Assembly: GCA_019747615.1 (NCBI GenBank)
Contig: JAIEQQ010000046.1
Location: 1-8,318, forward strand
Origin: Phycisphaerales bacterium
GTDB taxonomy: Bacteria; Planctomycetota; Phycisphaerae; Phycisphaerales; UBA1924
Reading direction: 5' to 3'
DNA: 8,318 nt
A program made the translations under genes and the position numbers. The notes beneath the pieces are model-generated. The model did no database searches. It was not told the origin of the DNA and saw nothing but the letters and a program-made list of their open reading frames with translations. Positions within the stretch are counted from its first letter, which is position 1. Each line of letters begins with the position of its first letter. Of the stretch, positions 1 to 6,861 are shown piece after piece.

Positions 1-3000
1 TTTCCCAAGATCGCGCCGCACCTCGAGCGCGCGTGGCAGGACATCGCATTGTCAACGTTCTTCATCAACGCGTGGACACCCACGCCGTTCCGCGCGCCCG
101 GCAAACCCGCGCTGGTTGCCGAGCACCGCGAGGAGTGGTTCGACGGCGTCGTGGGGGAGCTCTCGGGCTACGACCCTGACCCGCAGTGGCTCGCGATGTG
201 GGGGGGCCACATCGGCTACGACGGCATCAACGAATCAACCCGCGTGCTCTCGGCGGCGATCGACATGGGCGGCCCGGTTGGTGCAGAGGTTCAGGAGATC
301 CTGCGGCAGTCGGCGACCAACAGCCATGAGATCGGTGTCATGGGCCGGCACGTGACAGACGCGCTGATGCAGAGCGCCTCGCCCGCAGCGTGGGACGTGG
401 TGGTGAAGATGCTGCTCAGCGCCCAGCGAGAGGAGGGCCTGCGCCAGTCCATCCTCGAACCCGCCACCGGCTTTCATCCCGGCGCATTCAAGCGTTTGCT
501 GAGCGTGATCATTGACGAGAACCTCGTCCGGTTCGCATCGACCGTGCGCGCCGCGGACGTGTGGTTCGGCCTGCGATGGGATTCGGTCTCCTCCGGCACT
601 GTCGTCGATGCCATCACCGCCGTGCTTGAACTGATCGAGGATCCGAAAGCGCGGGCCAGCGCGATCGCAGGCAAGGATCACCAGCGGTGCTACTTGGCGC
701 TCTGGTGCGAGGCCGCGGCCGATGTCGATGTCGCCCTGAGCAACGCCAAGAAGCTGCTCACGCACGCGACGCCGGAAAAACGCTGGATCGCGCTACACAT
801 GCTCGATGCGATCGCGATGCCAGAGTCCTTGGGAGACATCGCGAGCGCTCTCGACGACTCGCAGTTCGGCGTCGCCGCTCGCGCGGTTCAGGCCCTCAAG
901 AGCGTGCACTCGCGGCATCAGGCGTGGATCGGCAATCTCGCGGAGTTCAAAGCCAAGAAGGTTCTGGTGCCCGCCGACACATTCGACCGCCTGCACCGGC
1001 TGATGGAGCGCGTGAGCGGCAAGGAGCAGAAGTTCAAGCCGCTGGTCTTCCCGTGGTCGGACACGACGATCACCGCCGCGAGCATCGGCGAGGCAATGCT
1101 CGATGTGGCGACCAGCGCTCACGCCGAGCAAGTAGCCCGGTTGATCGGCCGCTTCAGCGCGAACGGTCGATCGAATGCGGCGCATCTGATCGCTGGTCAC
1201 AAGGATTGCTACGCCATCGACGACGACGCGAACCGCGCCCTGAAGCCAAAGCTCTCAGCGCTGGGGCGAGCAACCTTGATCAACCTCCTGGGCGACCCGG
1301 CTGAACACGTTCGGCGCGTCGCGGCGTACTGGCTCGGCAAAGAGCCCATGACCGACGAAGAGGCCACGAAGCAAGAGGAACTCCTCACCCGCGCTGCCGA
1401 TGACGTTCGCGCCCGCGCGCTGGAGCGCCTTCAGACAAGGCCAGACGATTTTGTTCTGGCTGTGGCGACGCGCTTCATCGCCCGCGGCAAGTCTCAGCTC
1501 AAGCCTGCGCTGGAGTTGCTCCGCGTCTTGATCACCGCCGGGCGATCCGTCGAGGCGGTGCTGGCGCTGGCGACGCAGGTCCGCGAGAAGCATCCGAAGC
1601 CCACTGCGGATGTGCGCGTCGCGCTCGAAGCGATCTTCGCCGCCGGCACAGGCGACGCGTCCAACGCGCCGAAGGTTGACGACGCGTTCGGCCTCGCCCC
1701 GATCGAGGCCGAGCCGCCGGTGCCGACGGTTCGCAAGATCGCGCCGATGGAGATCACCAGGGCCACCATCGCCTGCATCGCATCCCTCGTCGAACTGATC
1801 GACGCGAACAAGCTTTTCGAAGTGAAGGAGCGAGACAACGATGGAAACCCCGACTCCAAAGAAGGTGTGCTCCTCTCCCACGACAATGCAATCTGGCGTT
1901 TGCGGCCCCCGAGCGGCGCGGCGTCCCGAGAGATGTGCCCGGTCGGTGAGTTGCTCTTTCCGTGGCTCGAGAATCGCGCCGCGAACACACGAGACGCCGA
2001 TGGTCTCGAACTCATGCGGGCCTGGGTGATCTCACAAGCGCGGGTCTACGAGCGAGGGGATGATCAGTGGCCGCAGGCAGTGCGGAAGCTCATCGGCAAG
2101 GGTGGCAAGGGATCTCCGCGCTACGTCGAGCAGGCGGAGCATTTTCTCGCGTGGGCGCTGAAGTTCAGCGATGGCGAGGGAGCCGACTTCTTGCTCGATC
2201 AACTCGAGGGCGCGATCGAACGGTCGCACTTGACTGAGTTTGACGAGTACGGCTCCGAGAAGGACGTCGATCTGGACGCCGGCGGCCCGACCGCGCTCAA
2301 GTGGCTCGAGATGTTCCGCGAGTTCCCGCATCACCCGTCGATCCGTCGCCCCGAAGCGCGGCTCCGCCTCAGCTCGCTCCTCCTCAGCGCGAAGAGCAAA
2401 CTCGCCGCGATGCCCGGTGCCGAGGCGGCCAAGAAGTCCAGGCGTTCCGTTCGCCCGTGGGAGCGAACCCGGGAGTTCGATCTGTCCACCGACGAGGTGA
2501 TGTCGCTCTGGCATCAGGGTGCGATCACCGACGGTGCGTTGCTTCGCTACCTCTGCTTTGGGGCTGTTCAAGACGACGGCACGCGAAGTTGCGACGCCCT
2601 CCGGCACGTGCTAGGCAGTTGGAAGTGGCGACCAATCAAGGATCGTGCGAAACAGGACGATCCTCGTCTCGACGTACTCCTCGAGCCGCTTCGCAGACGC
2701 ATCGTCGAGATCGAGCTCGCACGCGGCGACGCCGACACTGTCGCCACGCCGCACGCCTTCGAGCTCGATCCCTCCGGCGGGGCGGACGTCGCGGTCCCCG
2801 CGCTGGCGAGCCTCGGAAAGATCTCGCTCGTGCGGCAGAACATGTGGAGGGCCAAGGGCCGGGCTGCCTCTCTTAGCCAACTCATTCGCAACTCGTGCCC
2901 GACGACGAGCGATACGCCGGAGTCGTTCGCCAAGGCGGCCCGCGCCGCGGGGTTGTCCGATCAGCGGCTGGTCGAGCTGGCGTTGTACCAGCCGCGCTGG

Positions 3001-4851
3001 GTGGAGTTTGTCCAGCACACGCTCGGGTGGGATGGTCTGACCGAGGGCGTGCTGTGGCTCCGGCTGCACACGCGCGAGGCGCGTGAAGACTACGCGTACG
3101 ACATCGCCGAGGAGCGCGAAGCATGGGAGAGCAAGGCGTACGAGTTGACGCCGATCTCGCCCGAGAGCCTTGCCGACGGCGCGGTCGATCGCTCGTGGCT
3201 GCGACGCTGTCATGCGAAGCTGGGGCCCAAGCGCTGGGCGATGCTGTATGACGCCGCGAAGTACGCGTCCTCGGGCATCGGTCATTCGCGTGCGCGCCTG
3301 TTCGCCGACGCGATTCTGGGCGAGGTCTCAGAGCGCGAGCTGCTGACCCGCATCACGACCAAACGCAATCAGGACTCCGCCCGCGCGCTGGGCCTTCTGG
3401 AAATCAAAGACGGTGACGCCGGCCGCAAGCAGGTGCTCAAGCGATTCAGCGTCCTGCAGGAGATGCGTCGCACCAGCCGCAAGCACGGCGGCTCCATGCT
3501 CCAGGCCAGCGAGAAACGCGCCATCGAAGTCGGCATGGAGAACCTCGCCTGGTCCGCCGGCTATCCCGATCCGCTGCGCCTGCAATGGGCGATGGAGATC
3601 GAGGAACTCGGCGACCTGGCCAAGGGGCCCGTCATCGTCAGCGTCGAGACCACCGAGGTGACACTGAGCATCGACGATCAGGGCGTGCCATCGCTCACCG
3701 CCACCAAGGCCGGCAAGCCGCTCAAGAGCATCCCCCCCGCGGTCAAGAAGCACAAGCGCGTCGTGCCGCTGGCCGAGCAACTCACCACGCTGCGCCGCCA
3801 GGGCTCACGCATCCGCCACGCGCTGGAGCAGGCGATGTGCCGCGGCGACGAGTTCGGCGGCGGTGAACTCACCACGCTCTTCGGGCATCCGATCCTGCGC
3901 ACCATGCTCCAGCGGATCGTGCTGGTGGGCACAACCAAGGCCGGCGGCGCTCTGCTGGGCTATCCGGACAAGGGCGGCAAGGCCCTGCGCAGCCACGACG
4001 GCTCGTTCGAGCCGCTGCGCGCCAGCGACTCGGTGCGCATCGCTCACCCGCTGGACCTCTTGAAGACCAAGCAGTGGGACAAGTGGCAGCGCGAGTGCTT
4101 TGCCGCCGAGCGCGTCCAGCCGTTCAAGCAGATCTTCCGCGAGGTCTACGTGCCCACCAGCGCCGAGCTCAGCGGCGTCGGCGTCGAACGCGACAAGTCC
4201 GTGAATCGCTACGGCGGCCAGCAGGTGCAGCCGCGACAGGCCCTGGCACTCTTCGGCTCGCGCGGCTGGGTCGCCCGTCCAGAGGAGGGCGTGCAGCGCA
4301 CCTTCCATCGCGAAAGCATCACCGTTCACGTCGGCTTCCTCGAAGGGTTCTACACCCCCGCAGAGATCGACGGCCTCACCCTCGACGGCCTCTGGTTCTC
4401 TCGCGTCCGCGGCTATGAGCCTCTCAAACCCGCGGACATCCCGGCCCGGGTGTTCAGCGAGGTGCTCCGCGATCTGGATCTGGTCGTCAGCGTCGCGCAC
4501 CGCGGCGGGGTCGATCCCGAGGCCAGCCAGAGCACCATCGAGATCCGCACCGCCCTGCTCCGCGAGACCTGCCAGCTCCTCTCGATCAACAACGTCTCAT
4601 TCGAGAAGTCGCGAGCGATCATCGCCGGCGAGTTGGCCCACTACTCACTGCACCTCGGCAGCGGCTCGATTCACAAGCTCCCGGGCGGCGCCGTCTGGGT
4701 CATCCCCGTGCACAGCCAGCATCGCGGGCGCATCTTCCTGCCCTTCGCCGATGACGACCCTCGCACCGCCGAGATCATCAGCAAGGCCCTCTTGCTCGCG
4801 CGCGATCGTGAGATCAGAGACCCCTCGATCCTCTCGCAGATCCGCTCCTGA
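1..4851 (+). CDS. Giant HEAT-like / DUF4132 (MolR/YehI-type) protein, 5'-truncated by window
   Basis: The reading frame is open from base 1 to a TGA at 4849-4851, giving at least 1616 codons. A TTG at 49 is the first start-like codon, but the frame is already coding before it (FPKIAPHLERAW), so the true start is probably upstream. Numbering below takes TTG49 as residue 1. Residues ~75-530 are helical and Ala/Leu-rich with HEAT-like units, for example ALDDSQFGVAARAVQALKSV (267-286) and LGDPAEHVRRVAAYWLG near 413-430. A Pro/Glu-rich linker lies near 545-565. The DUF4132 signature spans ~1222-1425: GKPLKSIPP, an LEQAM element, GSFEPLRASDSVRIAHPLDL from 1318, then QPFKQIFREVY. The conserved C-terminus includes AHYSLHLGSGSI, IFLPFADDDP and ISKALLLARDREIRDPSILSQI-type residues, matching my memory of E. 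coli YehI/MolR. No TM segment or catalytic motif is evident, so it is probably a cytoplasmic scaffold. Its biochemical function is unknown. In E. coli the homologue sits beside MoxR-type ATPase, vWA and SWIM genes; whether that holds here is unseen. The family call is solid; any role is inference. Confidence 0.88.
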   Translation, partial: FPKIAPHLERAWQDIALSTFFINAWTPTPFRAPGKPALVAEHREEWFDGVVGELSGYDPDPQWLAMWGGHIGYDGINESTRVLSAAIDMGGPVGAEVQEILRQSATNSHEIGVMGRHVTDALMQSASPAAWDVVVKMLLSAQREEGLRQSILEPATGFHPGAFKRLLSVIIDENLVRFASTVRAADVWFGLRWDSVSSGTVVDAITAVLELIEDPKARASAIAGKDHQRCYLALWCEAAADVDVALSNAKKLLTHATPEKRWIALHMLDAIAMPESLGDIASALDDSQFGVAARAVQALKSVHSRHQAWIGNLAEFKAKKVLVPADTFDRLHRLMERVSGKEQKFKPLVFPWSDTTITAASIGEAMLDVATSAHAEQVARLIGRFSANGRSNAAHLIAGHKDCYAIDDDANRALKPKLSALGRATLINLLGDPAEHVRRVAAYWLGKEPMTDEEATKQEELLTRAADDVRARALERLQTRPDDFVLAVATRFIARGKSQLKPALELLRVLITAGRSVEAVLALATQVREKHPKPTADVRVALEAIFAAGTGDASNAPKVDDAFGLAPIEAEPPVPTVRKIAPMEITRATIACIASLVELIDANKLFEVKERDNDGNPDSKEGVLLSHDNAIWRLRPPSGAASREMCPVGELLFPWLENRAANTRDADGLELMRAWVISQARVYERGDDQWPQAVRKLIGKGGKGSPRYVEQAEHFLAWALKFSDGEGADFLLDQLEGAIERSHLTEFDEYGSEKDVDLDAGGPTALKWLEMFREFPHHPSIRRPEARLRLSSLLLSAKSKLAAMPGAEAAKKSRRSVRPWERTREFDLSTDEVMSLWHQGAITDGALLRYLCFGAVQDDGTRSCDALRHVLGSWKWRPIKDRAKQDDPRLDVLLEPLRRRIVEIELARGDADTVATPHAFELDPSGGADVAVPALASLGKISLVRQNMWRAKGRAASLSQLIRNSCPTTSDTPESFAKAARAAGLSDQRLVELALYQPRWVEFVQHTLGWDGLTEGVLWLRLHTREAREDYAYDIAEEREAWESKAYELTPISPESLADGAVDRSWLRRCHAKLGPKRWAMLYDAAKYASSGIGHSRARLFADAILGEVSERELLTRITTKRNQDSARALGLLEIKDGDAGRKQVLKRFSVLQEMRRTSRKHGGSMLQASEKRAIEVGMENLAWSAGYPDPLRLQWAMEIEELGDLAKGPVIVSVETTEVTLSIDDQGVPSLTATKAGKPLKSIPPAVKKHKRVVPLAEQLTTLRRQGSRIRHALEQAMCRGDEFGGGELTTLFGHPILRTMLQRIVLVGTTKAGGALLGYPDKGGKALRSHDGSFEPLRASDSVRIAHPLDLLKTKQWDKWQRECFAAERVQPFKQIFREVYVPTSAELSGVGVERDKSVNRYGGQQVQPRQALALFGSRGWVARPEEGVQRTFHRESITVHVGFLEGFYTPAEIDGLTLDGLWFSRVRGYEPLKPADIPARVFSEVLRDLDLVVSVAHRGGVDPEASQSTIEIRTALLRETCQLLSINNVSFEKSRAIIAGELAHYSLHLGSGSIHKLPGGAVWVIPVHSQHRGRIFLPFADDDPRTAEIISKALLLARDREIRDPSILSQIRS

Positions 4852-4905
4852 GCCGAGCCGACGACTGCCACCGATCGCAGCGCGATAATCACCCGTCGCT
4901 CGATA
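4852..4905. other. Short convergent intergenic gap
   Basis: This is the 54-bp space between the stop of the DUF4132 gene (plus) and the stop of arsM (minus). It holds only a weak inverted repeat, ATCGC and GCGAT (4874-4878 / 4882-4886, 3-nt loop), with no T-run on either side. I see no convincing intrinsic terminator, so convergent transcripts may overlap or end by Rho. Confidence 0.6.
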
Positions 4906-5916
4906 TCACGCGCGCTGCAGCACGGGCCGACGCGCCGAGATGTCCAGGCTCGTGATGTAGTCACTCGGCTTGGAACCCGGCGGCAGCTTGGCGATGATCG
5001 CTTTGTACAGCGGGTCTTCCCAGTTGGTCATCGCGTCGATGTACTCGGGCTTGGATGTCGTCTGGATCTCGGTCAGCCCCGCCGCCTCCGCGTCGGCCCG
5101 AGTCTGCTCGACGAGCACCGCCCCGGCGACGCAGCCGACCAACGCCGCGACGTCGGTCAGCACCGAATCCGGCAGCGGGCGTAGAAGCGCCAGATCCGAT
5201 ACCGCGACGCGCCCGCCGGGCTTGAGCACACGAGCGATCTCTCGCCACACGCGCGCCTTGTCCGGCGAGAGATTCAGCACGCAGTTGGAGATCACAACAT
5301 CCACGCTCGCATCGGCCACCGGCAGCGCCTCGATCTCGCCGAGGCGGAACTCGACGTTGTTCAGCCCGGTGCGTGCGCCGTACGACATGACGTTGCGTCG
5401 CGCCGCCGCGAGCATCTCCGCCGTCATGTCCACGCCGATGACGCGCCCGGTCGCGCCGACCTTGGCCCCTGCGATGAAGCAGTCAAAGCCGCCGCCAGCG
5501 CCGAGATCCAGCACAACCTCGCCCGGTCGGAGTGAGGCAAGCGCAGTGGGGTTGCCGCAGGAGAGCCCCATATTCGCGCTGTCGGGTGATGAGGCGAGCT
5601 CGTCGCCCGTGTAGCCGATGGCCTTGGCCAGTTGCTCGGGCGTGAACGCCGTCGCGCCGCAGCACCCGCCGCCGACTCCGCTGGGCCCGCACGCGCCGCC
5701 CCGCGCGATGGTCGCGTAACCCTCACGCACGCTCGCCCGCACGCTGTCGGTGTCAGCCGCCTTCGGCGCACAGCACGAGCCCGGATCGGCACAGCACGCC
5801 CCGTCCGTCCGGTTCTTCGGCGCGCCGGTATCGACCGCATCGACCGCCTTCGGCGTGCAGCACGTCGCAGGATCAGCACAGCACGCAGTGGCTTCAATCT
5901 CGATCTTCATGTTCAT
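4906..5916 (-). CDS. arsM: Arsenite S-adenosylmethionine methyltransferase ArsM
   Basis: 336-aa cytosolic class I SAM methyltransferase that methylates As(III) to methylated arsenicals, with volatile products as the end point. SAM motif I is VLDLGAGGG (135-143), followed by the acidic-loop Asp in GVDMT (D163). The four cysteines characteristic of ArsM are all identifiable by context: the CGPSGVGGGCCG loop (C76, C85/C86), C120 in GLSCGNP, C212 in ISNCVLNL and C262 in LVGCVAG. The C-terminal part (TSKPEYIDAM, then a helix to YITSLDISA) also fits the family. Unusually, the N-terminus carries two near-identical modules, ACCADPATCCTPKA (11-24) and ACCADPGSCCAPKA (40-53), each with two vicinal Cys pairs. 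It is last in the arsRCM operon, and its first ATG overlaps the arsC stop (ATGA). The AAAGGG at 5919-5924 is only 2 nt from that ATG but 8 nt from the in-frame ATG at 5908-5910. Translation may therefore begin there (334 aa). Confidence 0.95.
   Translation of the reverse strand: MNMKIEIEATACCADPATCCTPKAVDAVDTGAPKNRTDGACCADPGSCCAPKAADTDSVRASVREGYATIARGGACGPSGVGGGCCGATAFTPEQLAKAIGYTGDELASSPDSANMGLSCGNPTALASLRPGEVVLDLGAGGGFDCFIAGAKVGATGRVIGVDMTAEMLAAARRNVMSYGARTGLNNVEFRLGEIEALPVADASVDVVISNCVLNLSPDKARVWREIARVLKPGGRVAVSDLALLRPLPDSVLTDVAALVGCVAGAVLVEQTRADAEAAGLTEIQTTSKPEYIDAMTNWEDPLYKAIIAKLPPGSKPSDYITSLDISARRPVLQRA
5758..5886 (-). repeat. Direct repeat encoding duplicated Cys-Cys module of ArsM
   Basis: Two 42-bp in-frame copies, 5845-5886 and 5758-5799, are offset by 87 bp. 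They match at 35 of 42 positions by hand alignment and encode the two ACCADP..CC.PKA modules. Some differences are synonymous and others give conservative changes (AT to GS, T to A), so both copies look maintained as coding sequence. Each copy supplies two Cys-Cys pairs five residues apart, a plausible soft-metal or arsenite ligand set. Confidence 0.85.
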
Positions 5917-6359
5917 CGCCCTTTCAGTGTGTCCGGCATCGTCTCAACGAACGCTCGAATCTCATCGCGCACGCGCCGGTAGTGCGGCATCGCCTCGTCT
6001 TCGGTCGTCGCGCCCCGGGCCATCCGCGGCGGGTCCTCAAACCCGAAATGAACCACTCTCGTCGCACCCGGAAACACCGGGCACGCCTCGTGCGCCGAGT
6101 CGCACACCGTGATCACGTAGTCAAACGTGATGCCCGCGAGCGCCTCGACGCGCTTTGAACTGTGCGTCGAGATGTCCACGCCCGCCTCACGCATCGCGCG
6201 GATCGCCAGCGGGTTCATGCCGTGCGGATCGGTGCCAGCGGAGTAGGCGTCGATCGACGCCCCGTGCAGCGCGCGGGCCCACCCCTCGCCCATCTGGCTG
6301 CGGCACGAGTTGCCGGTGCAAAGAAACAGCACACGCAAACGCTCAGCAGCATCCGCCAT
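5913..6359 (-). CDS. arsC: Arsenate reductase, thioredoxin-coupled (LMW-phosphatase fold)
   Basis: 148-aa cytosolic enzyme reducing arsenate to arsenite, the substrate of the ArsM encoded next. The N-terminal oxyanion loop is CTGNSCR (C14 to R20, the CX5R motif of low-molecular-weight phosphatases). The redox pair is C86 and C93 in VCDSAHEACP, equivalent to Cys82/Cys89 of the staphylococcal enzyme. D109-P110 in FGFEDPP is the general-acid Asp-Pro. All three cysteines are present, so it should be the thioredoxin-recycled class, not the glutaredoxin (E. coli R773) class. Length is typical. I chose ATG 6357-6359 because the protein family begins just there and GGAG (6366-6369) lies 6 nt upstream. 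An open frame continues upstream to 6662, but that part is arsR read out of frame. The gene overlaps arsR by 17 bp and arsM by 4 bp. Confidence 0.95.
   Translation of the reverse strand: MADAAERLRVLFLCTGNSCRSQMGEGWARALHGASIDAYSAGTDPHGMNPLAIRAMREAGVDISTHSSKRVEALAGITFDYVITVCDSAHEACPVFPGATRVVHFGFEDPPRMARGATTEDEAMPHYRRVRDEIRAFVETMPDTLKGR
5919..5924 (-). promoter_or_regulatory. Shine-Dalgarno for arsM, deciding between two starts
   Basis: On the minus strand AAAGGG lies inside the last codons of arsC. It is 2 nt from the ATG at 5914-5916 and 8 nt from the ATG at 5908-5910. Spacing favours the second ATG, while the ATGA stop/start overlap with arsC favours the first by translational coupling. Both keep the same protein apart from two residues. 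Confidence 0.55.
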
Positions 6360-6732
6360 CGCACGCTCCAGATGAAGTTGGGCCGCACGCATCGATCGCA
6401 TCGGCCAGCGCCCGCAGCGACCGCGACACATCGGTGTATCGAACCTGGTAGCGCACCGTGCGCCCCTGTTTGGAGACCTCCAGAACCCCGGCTCGCGCCA
6501 AAAGCGCCAGGTGACGCGAAACCACCGACACATCCACCGAGCAACACTCAGCGACCTCCCCCACGGAACAGCCGCGCCCGCACTTGGCGATGCACGCCAC
6601 GAGCGTCGCCCGCGTCGGATCCGCCAGCGACTTGAACAACTCCGGGTCCAGCAGTGCATCAATCGCCCCGCTGCGCCTCGCGGCCTGCTTCGGCGTCGCC
6701 GCCGGTCGATGATTGCGTATTTGCGTCATCAT
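6343..6732 (-). CDS. arsR: ArsR/SmtB-family arsenic-responsive repressor
   Basis: 129-aa winged-helix dimeric repressor, expected to bind the ars promoter and release DNA on As(III) binding. The fold is recognised from LFKSLADPTRATLV (32-45), the HTH SVGEVAECCSVDVSVVSRHLALL (56-78, recognition helix ~66-78) and the wing LEVSKQGRTVRYQV (84-97). The classical ELCVCDL-type CxCxxC site ahead of the recognition helix is absent. Cysteines instead sit at 47, 51, 55, 63 and 64, and in a C-terminal tail at 116, 124, 128 and 129 (ending GGCC). Nine cysteines in 129 residues points to a different thiolate site. It is the first gene of the operon, and its last 17 bp overlap arsC. The start is ATG 6730-6732 or the adjacent ATG 6727-6729. 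No Shine-Dalgarno precedes either, and the promoter position suggests a leaderless transcript starting about the second ATG. Confidence 0.93.
   Translation of the reverse strand: MMTQIRNHRPAATPKQAARRSGAIDALLDPELFKSLADPTRATLVACIAKCGRGCSVGEVAECCSVDVSVVSRHLALLARAGVLEVSKQGRTVRYQVRYTDVSRSLRALADAIDACGPTSSGACDGGCC
6366..6369 (-). promoter_or_regulatory. Shine-Dalgarno of arsC
   Basis: GGAG on the minus strand, 6 nt before ATG 6357-6359 and within the 3' end of arsR. It fixes the arsC start and supports translation of arsC from its own site inside arsR. Confidence 0.6.
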
Positions 6733-6739
6733 GCAAATA
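6718..6739. promoter_or_regulatory. Candidate ArsR operator (inverted repeat)
   Basis: A 7-bp perfect inverted repeat, TATTTGC (6718-6724) and GCAAATA (6733-6739), with an 8-bp spacer holding both candidate arsR start codons. The AT-rich arms stand out from the GC-rich surroundings, and the right arm covers part of the -10 box. ArsR/SmtB proteins usually bind AT-rich imperfect dyads overlapping their own promoter, so autorepression by ArsR here is a reasonable inference. Confidence 0.6.
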
Positions 6740-6763
6740 TATGCGAGCGGCTGCTCGTGTCAA
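6736..6763 (-). promoter_or_regulatory. Sigma70-type promoter of the arsRCM operon
   Basis: On the minus strand a perfect -35 TTGACA (6763-6758) is followed by a 16-bp spacer and a -10 TATATT (6741-6736). The -10 ends 3 nt before the first arsR ATG and 6 nt before the second. A start site 6-7 nt after the -10 would fall on the second ATG, so the mRNA is probably leaderless. The spacer contains a small palindrome, CGAGC GGCT GCTCG (6744-6757), and a further CGAGC lies at 6766-6770. Confidence 0.75.
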
Positions 6764-6839
6764 GTCGAGCACGCCGGGACCGAGAACAACACGGCCTGGC
6801 CGCACAGACCTCACATCTCCTACGACCCGATGCACCGGC

Positions 6840-6861
6840 ACAGGCGGTACAACCCGCCTGT
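6840..6861. repeat. Inverted repeat 1, 8-bp arms
   Basis: Perfect arms ACAGGCGG (6840-6847) and CCGCCTGT (6854-6861) with a 6-nt loop. It is GC-rich and could form a stable hairpin in RNA of either strand. No T-run follows on either strand, so it is not a standard intrinsic terminator; operator or RNA stem are the alternatives. Confidence 0.6.

Noticed and set aside
235..765. Antisense open frames within the DUF4132 gene (this and several others up to 4964)
   Set aside because: All are opposite a conserved long protein, and their translations are low-complexity Arg/Ser/Ala-rich, typical of shadows in GC-rich genes.
6360..6662. N-terminal extension of ArsC to 249 residues
   Set aside because: The extra part is arsR read out of frame and is Arg/Trp-rich. 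The family starts at ATG 6357-6359, which has a Shine-Dalgarno.
6840..6861. Intrinsic terminator for arsR or upstream transcription
   Set aside because: The hairpin is good but no T-run follows on either strand, and neither flanking gene ends here (both start from this region).
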